Of a stretch of 64,000 bases of DNA, positions 25,376 through 34,708 are shown in pieces (within the stretch, counting starts at the first letter, position 1; the number at the start of each line of letters is the position of its first letter). Made by a program: the position numbers and the translations under genes. A model generated the notes under the pieces. That model made no database searches and was not told where the DNA came from. It was given only the letters and a program-made list of their open reading frames with translations. The stretch is from Sphingomonas sp. Ag1 (GTDB lineage: Bacteria; Pseudomonadota; Alphaproteobacteria; Sphingomonadales; Sphingomonadaceae), in NCBI RefSeq assembly GCF_000980895.1, contig NZ_LAZX01000091.1, forward strand, positions 1 through 64,000. Reading direction: 5' to 3'.

Positions 25376-26359
25376 GTGACCCAGGCGCTCGAGATATTCC
25401 GTGCATTGGCCGATTCCTCCCGGCTGCGCATCCTGCGTCTGCTGCGCACGATGGAATTGTCGGTCGGTGAGCTTGCGCTCGTTCTGGGGCAAAGCCAGCC
25501 GCGTGTCAGCCGCCATGTGAAGATCCTGTGCGACGCCGGCCTGACCGAGCGGCGCAAGGAAGGCAGCTGGGTGTTCGTCGCGCTGGGTGCCCCCGCGCTG
25601 GTCGATCCGGTACTGGCAGCGATCGATTCATGGGAAGGCGACGTTCCGGATCGCGAAGGGGCGACCGACGCGGCGCGCCTTGCCGCGGTACGCGCCGACC
25701 GCGCCGCCTCGGCGTCGCAATGGTTCGAGGCGCATGCCACCGAATGGGATGCGATCCGCTCGCTCCACATTGCCGAAACCGATGTGGAAAAGGCGATGCA
25801 GCAGATGCTGGGCGATGCACCGCTCGGCCGGCTGATCGATATCGGCACCGGTACGGGGCGGATGATTGAGCTGTTCGCGCCGCGCGCCGACAGCGCGCTG
25901 GGGATCGATCGCAGCTCCGAGATGCTGCGCATCGCGCGCGCCAAGATCGGGGAGCGCGGGCTGGCCAATACCGAGTTGCGCCAGGCGGACCTGTATTCGC
26001 TGCCGCTGGGCGATGCCGCGGCCGATGTCGCGATCGTCCATCACGTGCTCCATTATGCGCAGCAGCCGGGCGCCGCGATCGTCGAGGCGGCGCGTGTGTT
26101 GGCGCCGGGCGGACGACTACTGATCGCGGACTTTGCGCCGCATGATCGCGAGGAATTGCGCACGCGCGACGCACACACGCGGCTCGGCTTTTCCGATGCG
26201 CAGATCAGCGGCTGGTTCGACGCGGCCGGGCTGGTCGCGGAACGGATCGAGACGCTGGAAGGCGGCGAACTGACGGTGAAGATTTGGCTGGGGCGAAAGC
26301 CGGCCGCGGCCCCCGGCAAGACGGCGGGCACGACATTGCACGAGGTGAAGGCGGCATGA
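25376..26359 (+). CDS. ArsR-family regulator fused to a SAM methyltransferase (SahR-like)
   Basis: A 327-residue two-domain protein. Residues about 1-75 are an ArsR winged helix (MTQALEIFRALADSSRLRIL, RVSRHVKILCDAGL). After a linker, a class I methyltransferase domain carries GRLIDIGTGTGRMIELF and ALGIDRSSEML. In proteobacteria this arrangement next to metF senses S-adenosylhomocysteine and controls methionine cycle genes. It probably represses its own promoter through the palindrome just upstream. The GTG start at 25376 is used because the palindrome lies just before it. Its TGA overlaps the metF ATG (ATGA). Confidence 0.9.
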   Translation: MTQALEIFRALADSSRLRILRLLRTMELSVGELALVLGQSQPRVSRHVKILCDAGLTERRKEGSWVFVALGAPALVDPVLAAIDSWEGDVPDREGATDAARLAAVRADRAASASQWFEAHATEWDAIRSLHIAETDVEKAMQQMLGDAPLGRLIDIGTGTGRMIELFAPRADSALGIDRSSEMLRIARAKIGERGLANTELRQADLYSLPLGDAAADVAIVHHVLHYAQQPGAAIVEAARVLAPGGRLLIADFAPHDREELRTRDAHTRLGFSDAQISGWFDAAGLVAERIETLEGGELTVKIWLGRKPAAAPGKTAGTTLHEVKAA

Positions 26360-27297
26360 CCCTATCGATCAATCAGCTGGAAGAGGCACGCCGCGCGCTG
26401 GATGCGCCACTATTCGCCAATGTCGCCGGCGACGCGGAGGTCAGCTTCGAATTCTTCCCGCCCAAGACGCCGGCGATGGAAGCGACGCTGTGGAAGTCGA
26501 TGGCGACGCTGGCGCCGCTCGCGCCGCGCTTCGTCTCGGTGACCTATGGCGCCGGCGGATCGACCCGCGAGCGAACGCACAACACGGTCGCGCGGATCGC
26601 GCGGGAAACCAGCATTCCCGCCGCCGCGCACCTTACCTGTGTCGAGGCGACGCGCGAGGAGATCGACGCGGTGGCCGAGCAATATTGGGCCGCTGGCGTG
26701 CGCCACATCGTCGCGCTGCGCGGCGATCCGCCGCGCGTGGGTGAGCGTTATGCCGCGCATCCGGGCGGCTATGAGAATGCCGCTGCGCTGGTCGAGGGGC
26801 TGCGCCGGTTGCACCCGTTCGAGATTTCGGTTGCCTGTTATCCCGAATGCCACCCTGATTCGGGCGATGCGGCGATCGATCTCGACAATCTGAAGCGCAA
26901 GATGGACGCTGGCGCCACGCGCGCGATCAGCCAGTTCTTCTTCTCGCCCGACGTCTTCTTCCGCTTTCGCGATGCGGTGGCGGCGGCCGGCATCGATGCG
27001 GAGATCGTTCCGGGCATCATGCCGGTCAGCAACTTCGCCGCGGTCCAGCGCATGTCGAAGATGTGCGGCACCGATGTGCCGGGCTGGATGGAGCATCTGT
27101 TCGCCGGGCTGGACGACCTGCCCGATGCGCGGCAGCTCGTTTCCGCCACGCTCGCCGCCGAACTGTGCCGCAAGCTGTATGCGGGCGGCGTGAAGCAATT
27201 CCATTTCTACACGTTGAACCGCGCGGAACTGAGCTTCGCGATCTGCCACTTGCTGGGCCTGCGCGCCCGGCCCGAGGTGGCGCGCGTCGCGGCCTGA
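26356..27297 (+). CDS. metF: Methylenetetrahydrofolate reductase
   Basis: A 313-residue cytoplasmic FAD enzyme reducing 5,10-methylene-THF to 5-methyl-THF for methionine synthesis. VSFEFFPPKTPAMEATLW and RFVSVTYGAGGSTRERT form the active-site entrance (with Glu in FEFFPPK), and ISVACYPECHPDSG and QFFFSPDVFFRF are family motifs. ATG 26356 overlaps the regulator stop by four bases. The extended frame to 26284 is inside the regulator and is not used. A 14 bp stem follows the stop. Confidence 0.96.
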   Translation: MTLSINQLEEARRALDAPLFANVAGDAEVSFEFFPPKTPAMEATLWKSMATLAPLAPRFVSVTYGAGGSTRERTHNTVARIARETSIPAAAHLTCVEATREEIDAVAEQYWAAGVRHIVALRGDPPRVGERYAAHPGGYENAAALVEGLRRLHPFEISVACYPECHPDSGDAAIDLDNLKRKMDAGATRAISQFFFSPDVFFRFRDAVAAAGIDAEIVPGIMPVSNFAAVQRMSKMCGTDVPGWMEHLFAGLDDLPDARQLVSATLAAELCRKLYAGGVKQFHFYTLNRAELSFAICHLLGLRARPEVARVAA

Positions 27298-27298
27298 C

Positions 27299-27330
27299 GA
27301 TGTCCCCCGGCGGCAGCGCCGGGGGACATC
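27299..27330. terminator. Hairpin between metF and the convergent oxidoreductase
   Basis: A perfect 14 bp stem GATGTCCCCCGGCG/CGCCGGGGGACATC around GCAG. It lies directly after the metF stop and 8 bases from the stop of the convergent gene. There is no long T tract, so it may be a weak or Rho-assisted terminator. Confidence 0.6.
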
Positions 27331-27338
27331 ATCGGTAA

Positions 27339-28334
27339 TCAGGCCAGTTCGGGCACCCGCATCGCTTCGGCGGCGATGGCGATGCTGCGCTTGCGCGCCT
27401 CATGGTCGTAGATGCTGCTGGTCAGCATCACCTCGTCGATCCCCGTCCGCTTGACGAAGGCAGCGATCCCCGCCGCCACATCGTCGCGGTCGCCGACCGC
27501 GCTGCACGACAGCACGGAATCGAGGATCCGCGCATGGGTCGGCGGCAGGCTTTCGCGATAGCCGCGCACCGGCGGCTTCATCTTGCCCGGATTGCCGGTG
27601 CGCAGCGCGACGAACTGCTGCTGCTGCGAGGTGGCGAGGAATGCCGCCTCGTCGCGCGTATCGGCGGCGAAGACGTTGAAGCCGGCCATCGCATAGGGCC
27701 GCTCAAGCTGCGCCGAGGGGCGGAAGTCGCGGCGATAGATTTCCATCGCCTGGTCGAGCGCATCGGGCGCGAAATGCGAGGCAAAGGCATAGGGCAGCCC
27801 GAGCATCGCGGCGAGCTGCGCCCCGAACAGCGAGGAGCCGAGGATCCACAGCTGCGGCTTGGCGCCAGCACCCGGGGTCGCGGTGATGCCGGTGCGGCCA
27901 TCATCGGCAAGGTAGCTTTGCAGCTCCACGACATCGTTGGGGAAGGCGTTGGGATCGCTGTCCAGCGTGCGGCGGATCGCCCGCGCCACGCGCTGGTCGC
28001 TGCCCGGCGCCCGGCCCAGCCCCAGGTCGATGCGGCCCGGGAACAGCGCGTCGAGCGTGCCGAACTGTTCGGCGATCTGCAGCGGCGCATGGTTTGGCAG
28101 CATGATGCCGCCCGCGCCGACGCGGATCGTGCTGGTCGCCGCGCCGACATGCGCGATCACCACCGCGGTTGCGGCGGAGGCGATGCCCTCCATCCCGTGA
28201 TGCTCCGCCACCCAATAGCGGTTGTAGCCATGCGCCTCGGCATGGCGGGCCAGATCGGCGGCATTGGCAAGCGCGTCGGCGACGGTACCGCCTTCGACGA
28301 CCGGGACGAGATCGAGCAGCGAATATTTGGTCAT
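27339..28334 (-). CDS. LLM class flavin-dependent oxidoreductase (luciferase-like)
   Basis: A 331-residue (beta/alpha)8 flavoprotein of the bacterial luciferase-like monooxygenase family. The N-terminal [17 protein letters not shown], then [41 protein letters not shown], and [16 protein letters not shown] are characteristic of the MsnO8-type group. Substrate unknown. The ATG at 28334 (MTKYSLLD) is preferred to a longer reading to 28370. It converges with metF. Confidence 0.9.
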   Translation of the reverse strand: MTKYSLLDLVPVVEGGTVADALANAADLARHAEAHGYNRYWVAEHHGMEGIASAATAVVIAHVGAATSTIRVGAGGIMLPNHAPLQIAEQFGTLDALFPGRIDLGLGRAPGSDQRVARAIRRTLDSDPNAFPNDVVELQSYLADDGRTGITATPGAGAKPQLWILGSSLFGAQLAAMLGLPYAFASHFAPDALDQAMEIYRRDFRPSAQLERPYAMAGFNVFAADTRDEAAFLATSQQQQFVALRTGNPGKMKPPVRGYRESLPPTHARILDSVLSCSAVGDRDDVAAGIAAFVKRTGIDEVMLTSSIYDHEARKRSIAIAAEAMRVPELA

Positions 28335-28452
28335 GGCTGATGATGTGGGCGGAAGGGTTGCCGATCGCAACCATCCCCAGCTTCACCGTGCCCAAGCACG
28401 GCTTTGGCCGGATTGGCTTGCCCGTGCGCGCCGGCGTCCGTAACGCAGCGCC

Positions 28453-29118
28453 ATGCCGCCGGGTCTAGACCATATCCGCGCCTGGATCTTCGATCTGGAC
28501 AATACCCTCTACCCGTCGAGCGCCGATCTCTTCGCGCAGATCGACGCCAAGATGACGGACTATATCGCCCGGCTTCTCGGCACTGACCGGGGGGAGGCGC
28601 GGCGGATCCAGAAGGCCTATTTCCTTGGCCATGGCACCACGCTCGCCGGGTTGATGGCGGAGCATCACGTCGATCCGCACGACTTTCTCGATTTCGTCCA
28701 CGACGTGGAGATGGACGTGCTGGAGGAAAACGTGCCGCTCGCCGCCGCCGTGGCGAAGCTGCCGGGGCGCAAGGTGGTCTTCACCAATGGCGACGCGCCT
28801 TATGCCGCGCGCGTGCTCGACCGGCTCGGGCTGGGCGAAAGCTTCGAGGCGGTGCACGATATTCACGCCATGGATCTGGCGCCGAAGCCCGCGCCGTCGG
28901 CCTATGCCGGCCTGTGCGAACGACTGTCGATCGATCCGACGACGGCGCTGTTCGCCGACGACATGGCGCGCAACCTGGCGCCGGCCAAGGCGATCGGCAT
29001 GACGACCGTCTGGGTCGATAACGGATCCGAACAGGCGCATGACAGCGACCGCAGTTTCATCGATTTCACCACGCCGGATCTCACCGCGTGGCTGACCAGC
29101 ATATTGGAAGGCAAATGA
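28453..29118 (+). CDS. HAD-family pyrimidine 5'-nucleotidase
   Basis: A 221-residue haloacid dehalogenase-fold phosphatase. The nucleophile motif is FDLDNTLYP (D14 and D16), the Thr motif is [11 protein letters not shown], and [17 protein letters not shown] is the acidic motif, so all HAD residues are kept. It matches the yeast Phm8/Sdt1-like pyrimidine 5'-nucleotidases often found next to dapD in sphingomonads and other alphaproteobacteria. It overlaps dapD by ATGA. Confidence 0.9.
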   Translation: MPPGLDHIRAWIFDLDNTLYPSSADLFAQIDAKMTDYIARLLGTDRGEARRIQKAYFLGHGTTLAGLMAEHHVDPHDFLDFVHDVEMDVLEENVPLAAAVAKLPGRKVVFTNGDAPYAARVLDRLGLGESFEAVHDIHAMDLAPKPAPSAYAGLCERLSIDPTTALFADDMARNLAPAKAIGMTTVWVDNGSEQAHDSDRSFIDFTTPDLTAWLTSILEGK

Positions 29119-29930
29119 CCGATATCGAAACCACGATCGACACCGCCTGGGAAAACCGGGCGGACATCGGCGTCTCCACCGCGGGCGAGGTGCGCGTCGC
29201 CGTCGACCGCGCGCTGGCGCTGCTCGATTCCGGCAAGGCGCGCGTCGCCGAACCGGACGGCGATGGCGGCTGGCGCGTCAACCAGTGGCTGAAGAAGGCG
29301 GTGCTGCTGTCGTTCCGCCTGAACGACAATGCGCTGATCGATAACGGGCCGGGCGCTGGTCATTGGTTCGACAAGGTGCCGTCCAAATTCTCCGGCTGGA
29401 GCGAGGCGGAGTTCCGCGACGCCGGCTTCCGCGCGGTGCCGGGCAGCGTGGTTCGCCGCGGCGCCTTCATCGGCAAGGGCGCGATCCTGATGCCCAGCTT
29501 CGTCAACATCGGCGCCTATGTCGGTGAGGGGACGATGGTCGATACCTGGGCGACCGTCGGCTCATGCGCGCAAATCGGCAAGAACGTCCATCTGTCGGGC
29601 GGCGCCGGTATCGGCGGCGTGCTGGAGCCGCTGCAGGCCGATCCGGTGATCATCGGCGACGGCGCCTTCATCGGGGCGCGCTCGGAGGTGGCGGAGGGCG
29701 TTCGCGTGGGCGAGGGCGCGGTGCTGTCGATGGGCGTCTATCTCGGCGCGTCGACCAAGATCATCGATCGCGCGACCGGCGAAACCTTCATCGGCGAAGT
29801 GCCGCCTTATGCCGTAGTCGTCCCCGGCTCGACCGGTGGCAACCTTGGCCTCTACTGCGCGGTGATCGTGAAGCGCGTGGATGAGCGCACCCGGTCCAAG
29901 ACCAGCATCAACGAACTGCTGCGCGACTGA
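29115..29930 (+). CDS. dapD: 2,3,4,5-tetrahydropyridine-2,6-dicarboxylate N-succinyltransferase
   Basis: A 271-residue left-handed beta-helix acyltransferase of the lysine/meso-diaminopimelate pathway. An N-terminal helical region is followed by hexapeptide-repeat coils such as [20 protein letters not shown], and [28 protein letters not shown] is the family signature. It uses succinyl-CoA and supplies cell wall precursors. The ATG at 29115 overlaps the nucleotidase stop by four bases. Confidence 0.97.
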   Translation: MTDIETTIDTAWENRADIGVSTAGEVRVAVDRALALLDSGKARVAEPDGDGGWRVNQWLKKAVLLSFRLNDNALIDNGPGAGHWFDKVPSKFSGWSEAEFRDAGFRAVPGSVVRRGAFIGKGAILMPSFVNIGAYVGEGTMVDTWATVGSCAQIGKNVHLSGGAGIGGVLEPLQADPVIIGDGAFIGARSEVAEGVRVGEGAVLSMGVYLGASTKIIDRATGETFIGEVPPYAVVVPGSTGGNLGLYCAVIVKRVDERTRSKTSINELLRD

Positions 29931-30014
29931 CCTGTTCCGCGCCGCGGGACCCTCGTTCCTGCGGCGCCCGGAAGCGCGGCTATTCTCCCGACGCGCGCGA
30001 CCTGTCTCCCAACA

Positions 30015-30039
30015 TGAACGCACGGTTGTTTCAGGTTCA
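30015..30039. promoter_or_regulatory. TGAAC-N15-GTTCA dyad upstream of the first glycine-zipper gene
   Basis: TGAAC at 30015-30019 and GTTCA at 30035-30039 form a 25 bp dyad 79 bases before the ATG at 30119. It is followed by TGCAAC. The same arrangement with similar flanks occurs at 30947-30971. Confidence 0.6.
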
Positions 30040-30118
30040 TGCAACCGCCGTATGAAGCGCACGTTACGATGGCATATCAATCATACCATCGTATCGAATT
30101 TCGAGGGAGACAGTAATA

Positions 30119-30427
30119 ATGCGTAAGATGATGCTGGCGCTCGGTGCCACCGCCATGGTCGTTCCCAGCGTGATGGTCACCACCACCGATGCCGATGCGC
30201 AGCGCCGCTACAAGTATCGCGAGTGGAAGGGCAATGACGGCCGCATCCGCTGCCGCAAGCCTGATGGCACCACCGGCCTCGTGGTCGGCGGCGTTGCCGG
30301 CGCGCTGCTCGGCCGCACCATCGATACGCGCGGCGATCGTACGCTGGGCACGCTGGGCGGCGCCGCCGTCGGCGCGCTGGCCGGCCGCGAGATCGAGCGC
30401 AGCACGAGCAACCGTCGCTGCCGTTGA
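30119..30427 (+). CDS. Glycine-zipper 2TM domain protein
   Basis: A 102-residue exported protein. A signal peptide of about 27 residues (MRKMMLALGATAMVVPSVMV, cleavage after ADAQ) is followed by KYREWKGNDGRIRCRKPDG and a glycine-zipper region (TTGLVVGGVAGALLGRTIDT, TLGTLGGAAVGALAGREIE), ending in RRCR. Proteins of the RickA/Gly-zipper 2TM type sit in the outer membrane or periplasm; function unknown. A paralogous C-terminal module is found in the gene at 31027. ATG 30119 follows GAGGGAGA. Confidence 0.85.
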   Translation: MRKMMLALGATAMVVPSVMVTTTDADAQRRYKYREWKGNDGRIRCRKPDGTTGLVVGGVAGALLGRTIDTRGDRTLGTLGGAAVGALAGREIERSTSNRRCR

Positions 30428-30456
30428 TCCGTTACCCGGATTGTCGAACACGAAAG

Positions 30457-30486
30457 GGGCGTGGTCCGGCGGACCGCGCCCGTTTT
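30457..30486 (+). terminator. Rho-independent terminator
   Basis: An 11 bp stem GGGCGTGGTCC/GGACCGCGCCC with one G-T pair around GGC, followed by GTTTTG, 29 bases after the glycine-zipper stop and 19 before the next ATG. Confidence 0.75.
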
Positions 30487-30505
30487 GCTATGAGGAGAAG
30501 CTGAC

Positions 30506-30934
30506 ATGCCGACACGCAACGGTTCCGCGCGCTATGAGGGTTTGGGGAAGGACGGGCAGGGCTCCGTCTCGACCCAGTCCGGCGTCCTCAAGGATCAGCG
30601 CTACGGCTTCGGCACGCGCTTTGGCGACGAACCCGGCACCAATCCGGAGGAACTGATCGCTGCCGCCCATGCCAGCTGCTTCACCATGGCGCTCAGTTTC
30701 GCGCTGGCCGCGGCGGGGCACGAGGATGGCGTCCTCGACACGACGGCCAAGGTGACGGTCGACAAGGATGGTGACGGCTTCACCATCACCAGGTCCGCGC
30801 TTGAGCTGAAGGCCAAGGTGCCCGGCATCAGCGCCGAAGAGTTCGATCGCATCGCGGCCGACGCAAAGGCAAACTGCCCTGTATCCAAGGTGTTGAACGC
30901 TGAGATCACGCTCAGTCATACGCTGGAGAACTAA
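30506..30934 (+). CDS. osmC: OsmC family peroxiredoxin
   Basis: A 142-residue cytoplasmic thiol peroxidase reducing organic hydroperoxides. It has both catalytic cysteines: NPEELIAAAHASCFTMALS and ADAKANCPVSKVL. The N-terminal GSARYEGLGKDGQGSVSTQSGV is typical of the OsmC (rather than Ohr) group. GAGGAG precedes the ATG at 30506. It lies between two glycine-zipper genes; this may reflect a shared envelope stress response, which is inference. Confidence 0.92.
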   Translation: MPTRNGSARYEGLGKDGQGSVSTQSGVLKDQRYGFGTRFGDEPGTNPEELIAAAHASCFTMALSFALAAAGHEDGVLDTTAKVTVDKDGDGFTITRSALELKAKVPGISAEEFDRIAADAKANCPVSKVLNAEITLSHTLEN

Positions 30935-30946
30935 GTGGCGGGAAGA

Positions 30947-30971
30947 TGAACAGGATGTAGTTTCCTGTTCA
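30947..30971. promoter_or_regulatory. TGAAC-N15-GTTCA dyad upstream of the second glycine-zipper gene
   Basis: TGAAC at 30947-30951 and GTTCA at 30967-30971; here the arms extend to 9 bases (TGAACAGGA/TCCTGTTCA) with a 7 base centre. It is followed by CGCAAC and lies 55 bases before the ATG at 31027. The longer stem could also be a hairpin after osmC. Confidence 0.6.
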
Positions 30972-31026
30972 CGCAACTTAGCGCCAATGTGGTTGTTCTT
31001 CCCGCATCATCAGCGAGGAGCTTTCG

Positions 31027-31593
31027 ATGCGTATCATCATCGCCGCCGTGCTGGCCGCTGCAACAACGGCCACCGCCATGCCGGCTCAGGCACAGTCGGG
31101 GCGGGAATATCGTCAGGACGTGCGAGAGGCGCGGCGCGATTATCAGCGCGACCTGCGCCGGGCGGATTCGCCGCGCGACGTGCGCCAGGCGCAGCGCGAA
31201 TATCGCCGCGACGTGCGTGACGCGCGCCAGGACTATCGCCGCGACGCGCGCAACGACTGGCGCCGCGATCGCAACCAATGGGGTCGCTACGACTATAATC
31301 GCCTGCCGCCGGGCCAGCAGCGTTATTATGCCGACAACTTCTATCGCGACGGCCAATATTATCAGACCCGTCGCCTCGGCCGGAACGACCGCATCTATCG
31401 CGGCAACAACGGGCGCTATTACTGCCGCCGCAACGACGGCACGACCGGCCTGATCATCGGTGGCCTGGGTGGCGGCGTGCTCGGCAGCCTGCTCGCCAAT
31501 GGCAGCTCGAACACGCTCGGCGCGCTGATCGGCGCTGGTGCGGGTGCGCTGCTCGGCTCGCAGGTGGATCGTGGCAACGTGAGCTGCCGCTAA
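31027..31593 (+). CDS. Exported Arg/Tyr-repeat protein with glycine-zipper tail
   Basis: A 188-residue protein with a signal peptide (MRIIIAAVLAAATTATAMPAQAQ). Residues about 24-95 repeat short REYRxDVRxAR units (EYRQDVREARRDYQRDLRR, EYRRDVRDARQDYRRDARND), like RcnB-type proteins. The tail RNGRYYCRRNDGTTGLIIGG, GALIGAGAGALLGSQVD is a glycine zipper paralogous to the one at 30119, with matching DGTTGL and final CR. Probably periplasmic or outer-membrane; function unknown. ATG 31027 has GAGGAG 8 bases upstream. Confidence 0.85.
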   Translation: MRIIIAAVLAAATTATAMPAQAQSGREYRQDVREARRDYQRDLRRADSPRDVRQAQREYRRDVRDARQDYRRDARNDWRRDRNQWGRYDYNRLPPGQQRYYADNFYRDGQYYQTRRLGRNDRIYRGNNGRYYCRRNDGTTGLIIGGLGGGVLGSLLANGSSNTLGALIGAGAGALLGSQVDRGNVSCR

Positions 31594-31627
31594 CAGTTTT
31601 GCCGGAAGTAACGGCGCGTACCGAAGG

Positions 31628-31664
31628 GGCCCGGCGATCCGATCGCCGGGCCTTTTCTCCTTTG
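31628..31664 (+). terminator. Rho-independent terminator
   Basis: A 9 bp stem GGCCCGGCG/CGCCGGGCC with ATCCGAT loop, followed by TTTTCTCCTTT, 34 bases after the stop of the repeat protein. Confidence 0.88.
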
Positions 31665-31689
31665 TGATCGCAGCGGCTAGAGTGAGGCG

Positions 31690-32226
31690 ATGACGATCAG
31701 CCAATCCATCCTCGGCGCCATCCTGGCCGGCGGCGCGGCGAGCCGCTTCGGATCGGACAAGGCGCTGGCCTTGTTCGAGGGGCGCCCGCTGATCGATCAT
31801 GTGGCGCAGGCGCTGGCAGATCAGGCAGCGGCGGTGATCGTGGTCGGGCGCACGCATGGCACGCTCACCAGCGTCGCCGACCGCCCAGCGCCGGGGCTAG
31901 GGCCGCTCGGCGCGCTCGCGGGGGCGCTGGCCTGGGCGCGCAATCACGGCTTTGCCGCGGTGCTGAGCGCGCCATGCGACGTGCCCTTGCTGCCCGCCGA
32001 CCTCGCGCGGCGGCTTGCCGGCGAGGGCCCTGCCTATGTCGAAGGCCTGCCGGTGGTCGGGCACTGGCCGAGCAGCCTTGCCGATCATCTGCAGGACTGG
32101 CTGGCCGCCGATCAGCCGCGCGCGGTGCGCCGCTGGGCGGCCGCGGTGGGCGCACGCGCGGTCACGCTCGATCACCTTCCCACCAATGTGAATACGCGCG
32201 CGGACCTCGATACGCTGCGGCGCTGA
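31690..32226 (+). CDS. mobA: Molybdenum cofactor guanylyltransferase
   Basis: A 178-residue nucleotidyltransferase that transfers GMP to Mo-molybdopterin to form MGD cofactor. The N-terminal ILAGGAASRFGSDKALALFEGRPL is the LAGGxSxRxGxDK signature, and SAPCDVPLLP is the metal-binding PxDxP motif. It is somewhat short but has all core motifs. No other mob or moa gene is in the window. Confidence 0.9.
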   Translation: MTISQSILGAILAGGAASRFGSDKALALFEGRPLIDHVAQALADQAAAVIVVGRTHGTLTSVADRPAPGLGPLGALAGALAWARNHGFAAVLSAPCDVPLLPADLARRLAGEGPAYVEGLPVVGHWPSSLADHLQDWLAADQPRAVRRWAAAVGARAVTLDHLPTNVNTRADLDTLRR

Positions 32227-32253
32227 TCCCCGTCGATCGGGCGAGGGAAGGGC

Positions 32254-32934
32254 TCAGCCGATCCAGCGCCAGATGCCGGCCGGCCAGCCGGACAGCGGAA
32301 TATGCGCCCACGTCGCCGCCAGCCATATGACGCTGCCGCCGCCCAGCGCATGGCCACCGATCCTGCCGATCCGCGCGCGCTTCGCGGCAATGGCAGCGAA
32401 CGGCCAGAAGCTGGTCCGTCGCTCCCACTCACGCCAGAATTCGGGCTGTAGTTTCTCTTTCTTGCGGTCCTGCATCCGCGCGCCGGCCAGCGCCAGGACG
32501 ATGATCGACAGCGCAACGACGATATTGGCCGGGTCGGGAAAGACCATGATGTGGACCATGCCCCAGATGGCGAGGCTCCACATCATCGGGTGGCGGGTGA
32601 TGGCAAAGACGCCGGCCGCGGTCGGCACGACATCGGTGTTCGCTTCCGGCAGCGCGGGGTTGCGGACCAAAGATCCCATGAACAGGATCGCCGCCAGCAG
32701 CATCAGGATCGTGCCGATCGCCCACAGGGCATCGCCGACCGGCCATAGCAGGGCGGCGGCCGGCGCCGCGCGATAGGCGAGCACCAGCCAGATGAGCGTG
32801 GCGAGCGCGACCAGGCTGTAGAGGCCCAGAAATCCCTTCTGCCCGATCGCGCGGATCAGGGGGGCGCGCAGCGGATGGGACAGAAGAAAGTGCGTTCCTG
32901 CGAACGCGATTGCGGCCGCCACGACGTTGCCCAT
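32254..32934 (-). CDS. NnrU family membrane protein
   Basis: A 226-residue polytopic inner-membrane protein with about six helices. THFLLSHPLRAPLIRAIGQKGF at the N terminus and FAITRHPMMWSLAIWGMVH are the NnrU/MddA-like family motifs. NnrU proteins were first linked to nitric oxide reductase expression, but the family is broader. The gene converges with mobA and has GGGAGG upstream of ATG 32934. No nor or nir genes are nearby. Confidence 0.9.
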   Translation of the reverse strand: MGNVVAAAIAFAGTHFLLSHPLRAPLIRAIGQKGFLGLYSLVALATLIWLVLAYRAAPAAALLWPVGDALWAIGTILMLLAAILFMGSLVRNPALPEANTDVVPTAAGVFAITRHPMMWSLAIWGMVHIMVFPDPANIVVALSIIVLALAGARMQDRKKEKLQPEFWREWERRTSFWPFAAIAAKRARIGRIGGHALGGGSVIWLAATWAHIPLSGWPAGIWRWIG

Positions 32935-33010
32935 CTTCGATCCTCCCCCGTTGTTGGTCGCTTCCGGCCTGTCACGCGCGATGCTTCCGCGGTGACAGGC
33001 CGGTATCGTG

Positions 33011-34615
33011 TCAGCGGCGCGTTTCTCCCGCCGTGTTCAGCCCCGCCGCCGCCGGTTCGGCAAGCTCCGGCTCGCCGGCCATGGCGTGGTCGGTGTCGTC
33101 GTGCAGCGTGTCGAGGTGCATCATCCGCTTGACCAGCGGGCTCAGCACCAGGACGACCGCGGCGATGCCGATCGTCCACCAGCCGATGGTGGAATAGACC
33201 GCCAGCGTCGCCTCCTTGGTCATCTCGCCGCCTTCGCCGCCGGTCGCCTCACCGATCTTGCCGGCGACGAAATTGCCGACCGCCGTCATGTAGAACCAGG
33301 CGCCCATGATCAGGCTGGCGAGGTGCTTGGGGGCGAGCCGGTTCATCGCGCTGAGCCCCACCGGCGACAGGCACAGCTCACCGGTCGTCTGCAGGAAGTA
33401 GATGGCGAAGACGAAGAACACCGGCGTTGCGACTTCGACGCCGACGGTATGGGCGCCCCAGACGAACACCAGGAACGACAGGCCGACCTGCGCCAGCGCG
33501 AGGCCGAACTTGGCCGGCGCCGACGGCTCCAGCCCGCGCTTGCCCAGGAATACCCACAGGCCTGCGAAGATCGGGCCGAGCAGCACGATGTAGATCGGGT
33601 TGATCGACTGGAACAGCGATGCCGGCACCCCGCCACGATCGACGAAGCGATCGGTGTAGAGGTTGAGGCTGCCGCCGGCCTGTTCGAACAGGCCCCAGAA
33701 CACCGGGTTCAGCGCGATCAGGAACAGCACCACGAACATGCGGTCGCGGGCATGTTTTTCCAGCTTCAGGCTCTCGAAAAGCACATAACCGAGCATGCCG
33801 ATGCCCGAGATGATGAGCAGCGTCTGGATGACGTCCTGATACTGGACCAGCGCCCAGATCACGAGGACGGAGGCGAGGCCGACCGCATAAAGCGACCATT
33901 CGGTCCGCGCCTTCAGCGGCCGCGGTGCCTCACCCTTGCCCAGCAGCAGCGGCTTGCCGAGGATGAAGACGACGAGGCCGAGCAGCATGCCGACGCCCGC
34001 CGCGCCAAAGCCATAGGCCCAGCCATAGGTCTCGCCCAGCCAGCCGGCCATGATCGTGCCGATTGCAGCGCCAGTGTTAATGCCGATGTAGAAGATGGTG
34101 TAGGCACCGTCGCGGCGCGTGTCGGTCAGCGGGTAGAGCTGCCCCACGATCACCGAGATATTGGCCTTCAGGAAGCCGGTGCCGACGATGATGAAGGCAA
34201 GCGCCAGCCAGAAGACGTTGATTGCGGCCGATCCCTGGCCGCCGTCGCCTTCCACCGCCATCAGCAGATGGCCAAGCGTCAGCAGGACCGCACCGAAGGT
34301 CACCGCCTTGCGCTGACCCAGATAGCGATCGGCCAGATAGCCGCCGAGCACCGGGGTGATGTACACCAGGCTGGTATAGGCGCCGTAGATGAGGTTCGAT
34401 TTGCTGTCGTCGAACAGCCAGTGCTTGGTCAGGTAAAAGATCAGCAGCGCGCGCATGCCATAGTAGGAGAAACGCTCCCACATTTCGGCGAAGAACAGCA
34501 CGTACAGGCCTTTGGGGTGCCCCATGAACTCGGGGCCCTTCTTGACCGCGCCGGCGACACCGCCAGCGAGCAGGATCGCAAGGAATCCCAGTGCGATCGA
34601 GGGGATGATGGGCAA
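33011..34615 (-). CDS. Proton-dependent oligopeptide (POT/PTR2) transporter
   Basis: A 534-residue major-facilitator transporter for di- and tripeptides. The ExxERFSYYGMR motif (EMWERFSYYGMRALLIFYL) on the first helix is the family proton-coupling motif, and GGYLADRYLGQRK is the loop 2-3 motif. About 14 helices are seen. The long hydrophilic C-terminal tail (about 40 residues) is acidic. The start appears to be TTG at 34615, with AGGGAG 6 bases upstream; there is no ATG nearby in frame. It is divergent from the nitroreductase. Confidence 0.9.
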   Translation of the reverse strand: MPIIPSIALGFLAILLAGGVAGAVKKGPEFMGHPKGLYVLFFAEMWERFSYYGMRALLIFYLTKHWLFDDSKSNLIYGAYTSLVYITPVLGGYLADRYLGQRKAVTFGAVLLTLGHLLMAVEGDGGQGSAAINVFWLALAFIIVGTGFLKANISVIVGQLYPLTDTRRDGAYTIFYIGINTGAAIGTIMAGWLGETYGWAYGFGAAGVGMLLGLVVFILGKPLLLGKGEAPRPLKARTEWSLYAVGLASVLVIWALVQYQDVIQTLLIISGIGMLGYVLFESLKLEKHARDRMFVVLFLIALNPVFWGLFEQAGGSLNLYTDRFVDRGGVPASLFQSINPIYIVLLGPIFAGLWVFLGKRGLEPSAPAKFGLALAQVGLSFLVFVWGAHTVGVEVATPVFFVFAIYFLQTTGELCLSPVGLSAMNRLAPKHLASLIMGAWFYMTAVGNFVAGKIGEATGGEGGEMTKEATLAVYSTIGWWTIGIAAVVLVLSPLVKRMMHLDTLHDDTDHAMAGEPELAEPAAAGLNTAGETRR

Positions 34616-34708
34616 AATACGCTCCCTGGAAGTCAGGTGGGGATCATCGATATCCCGAATTGATTCAGCCTAGCGCGCAATTTCGCGATGCCCAAGCATT
34701 GTTGCGAA

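Noticed and set aside
30947..30971. Simple terminator of osmC
   Set aside because: The arms do form a 9 bp stem, but there is no T tract, and the half-site spacing equals that of the element upstream of 30119, so a regulatory dyad fits better; a double role remains possible.
33008..34663. 551-residue open frame opposite the POT transporter
   Set aside because: Antisense shadow of a transporter with clear family motifs; its own translation is a His/Arg/Gln-rich string with no domain.
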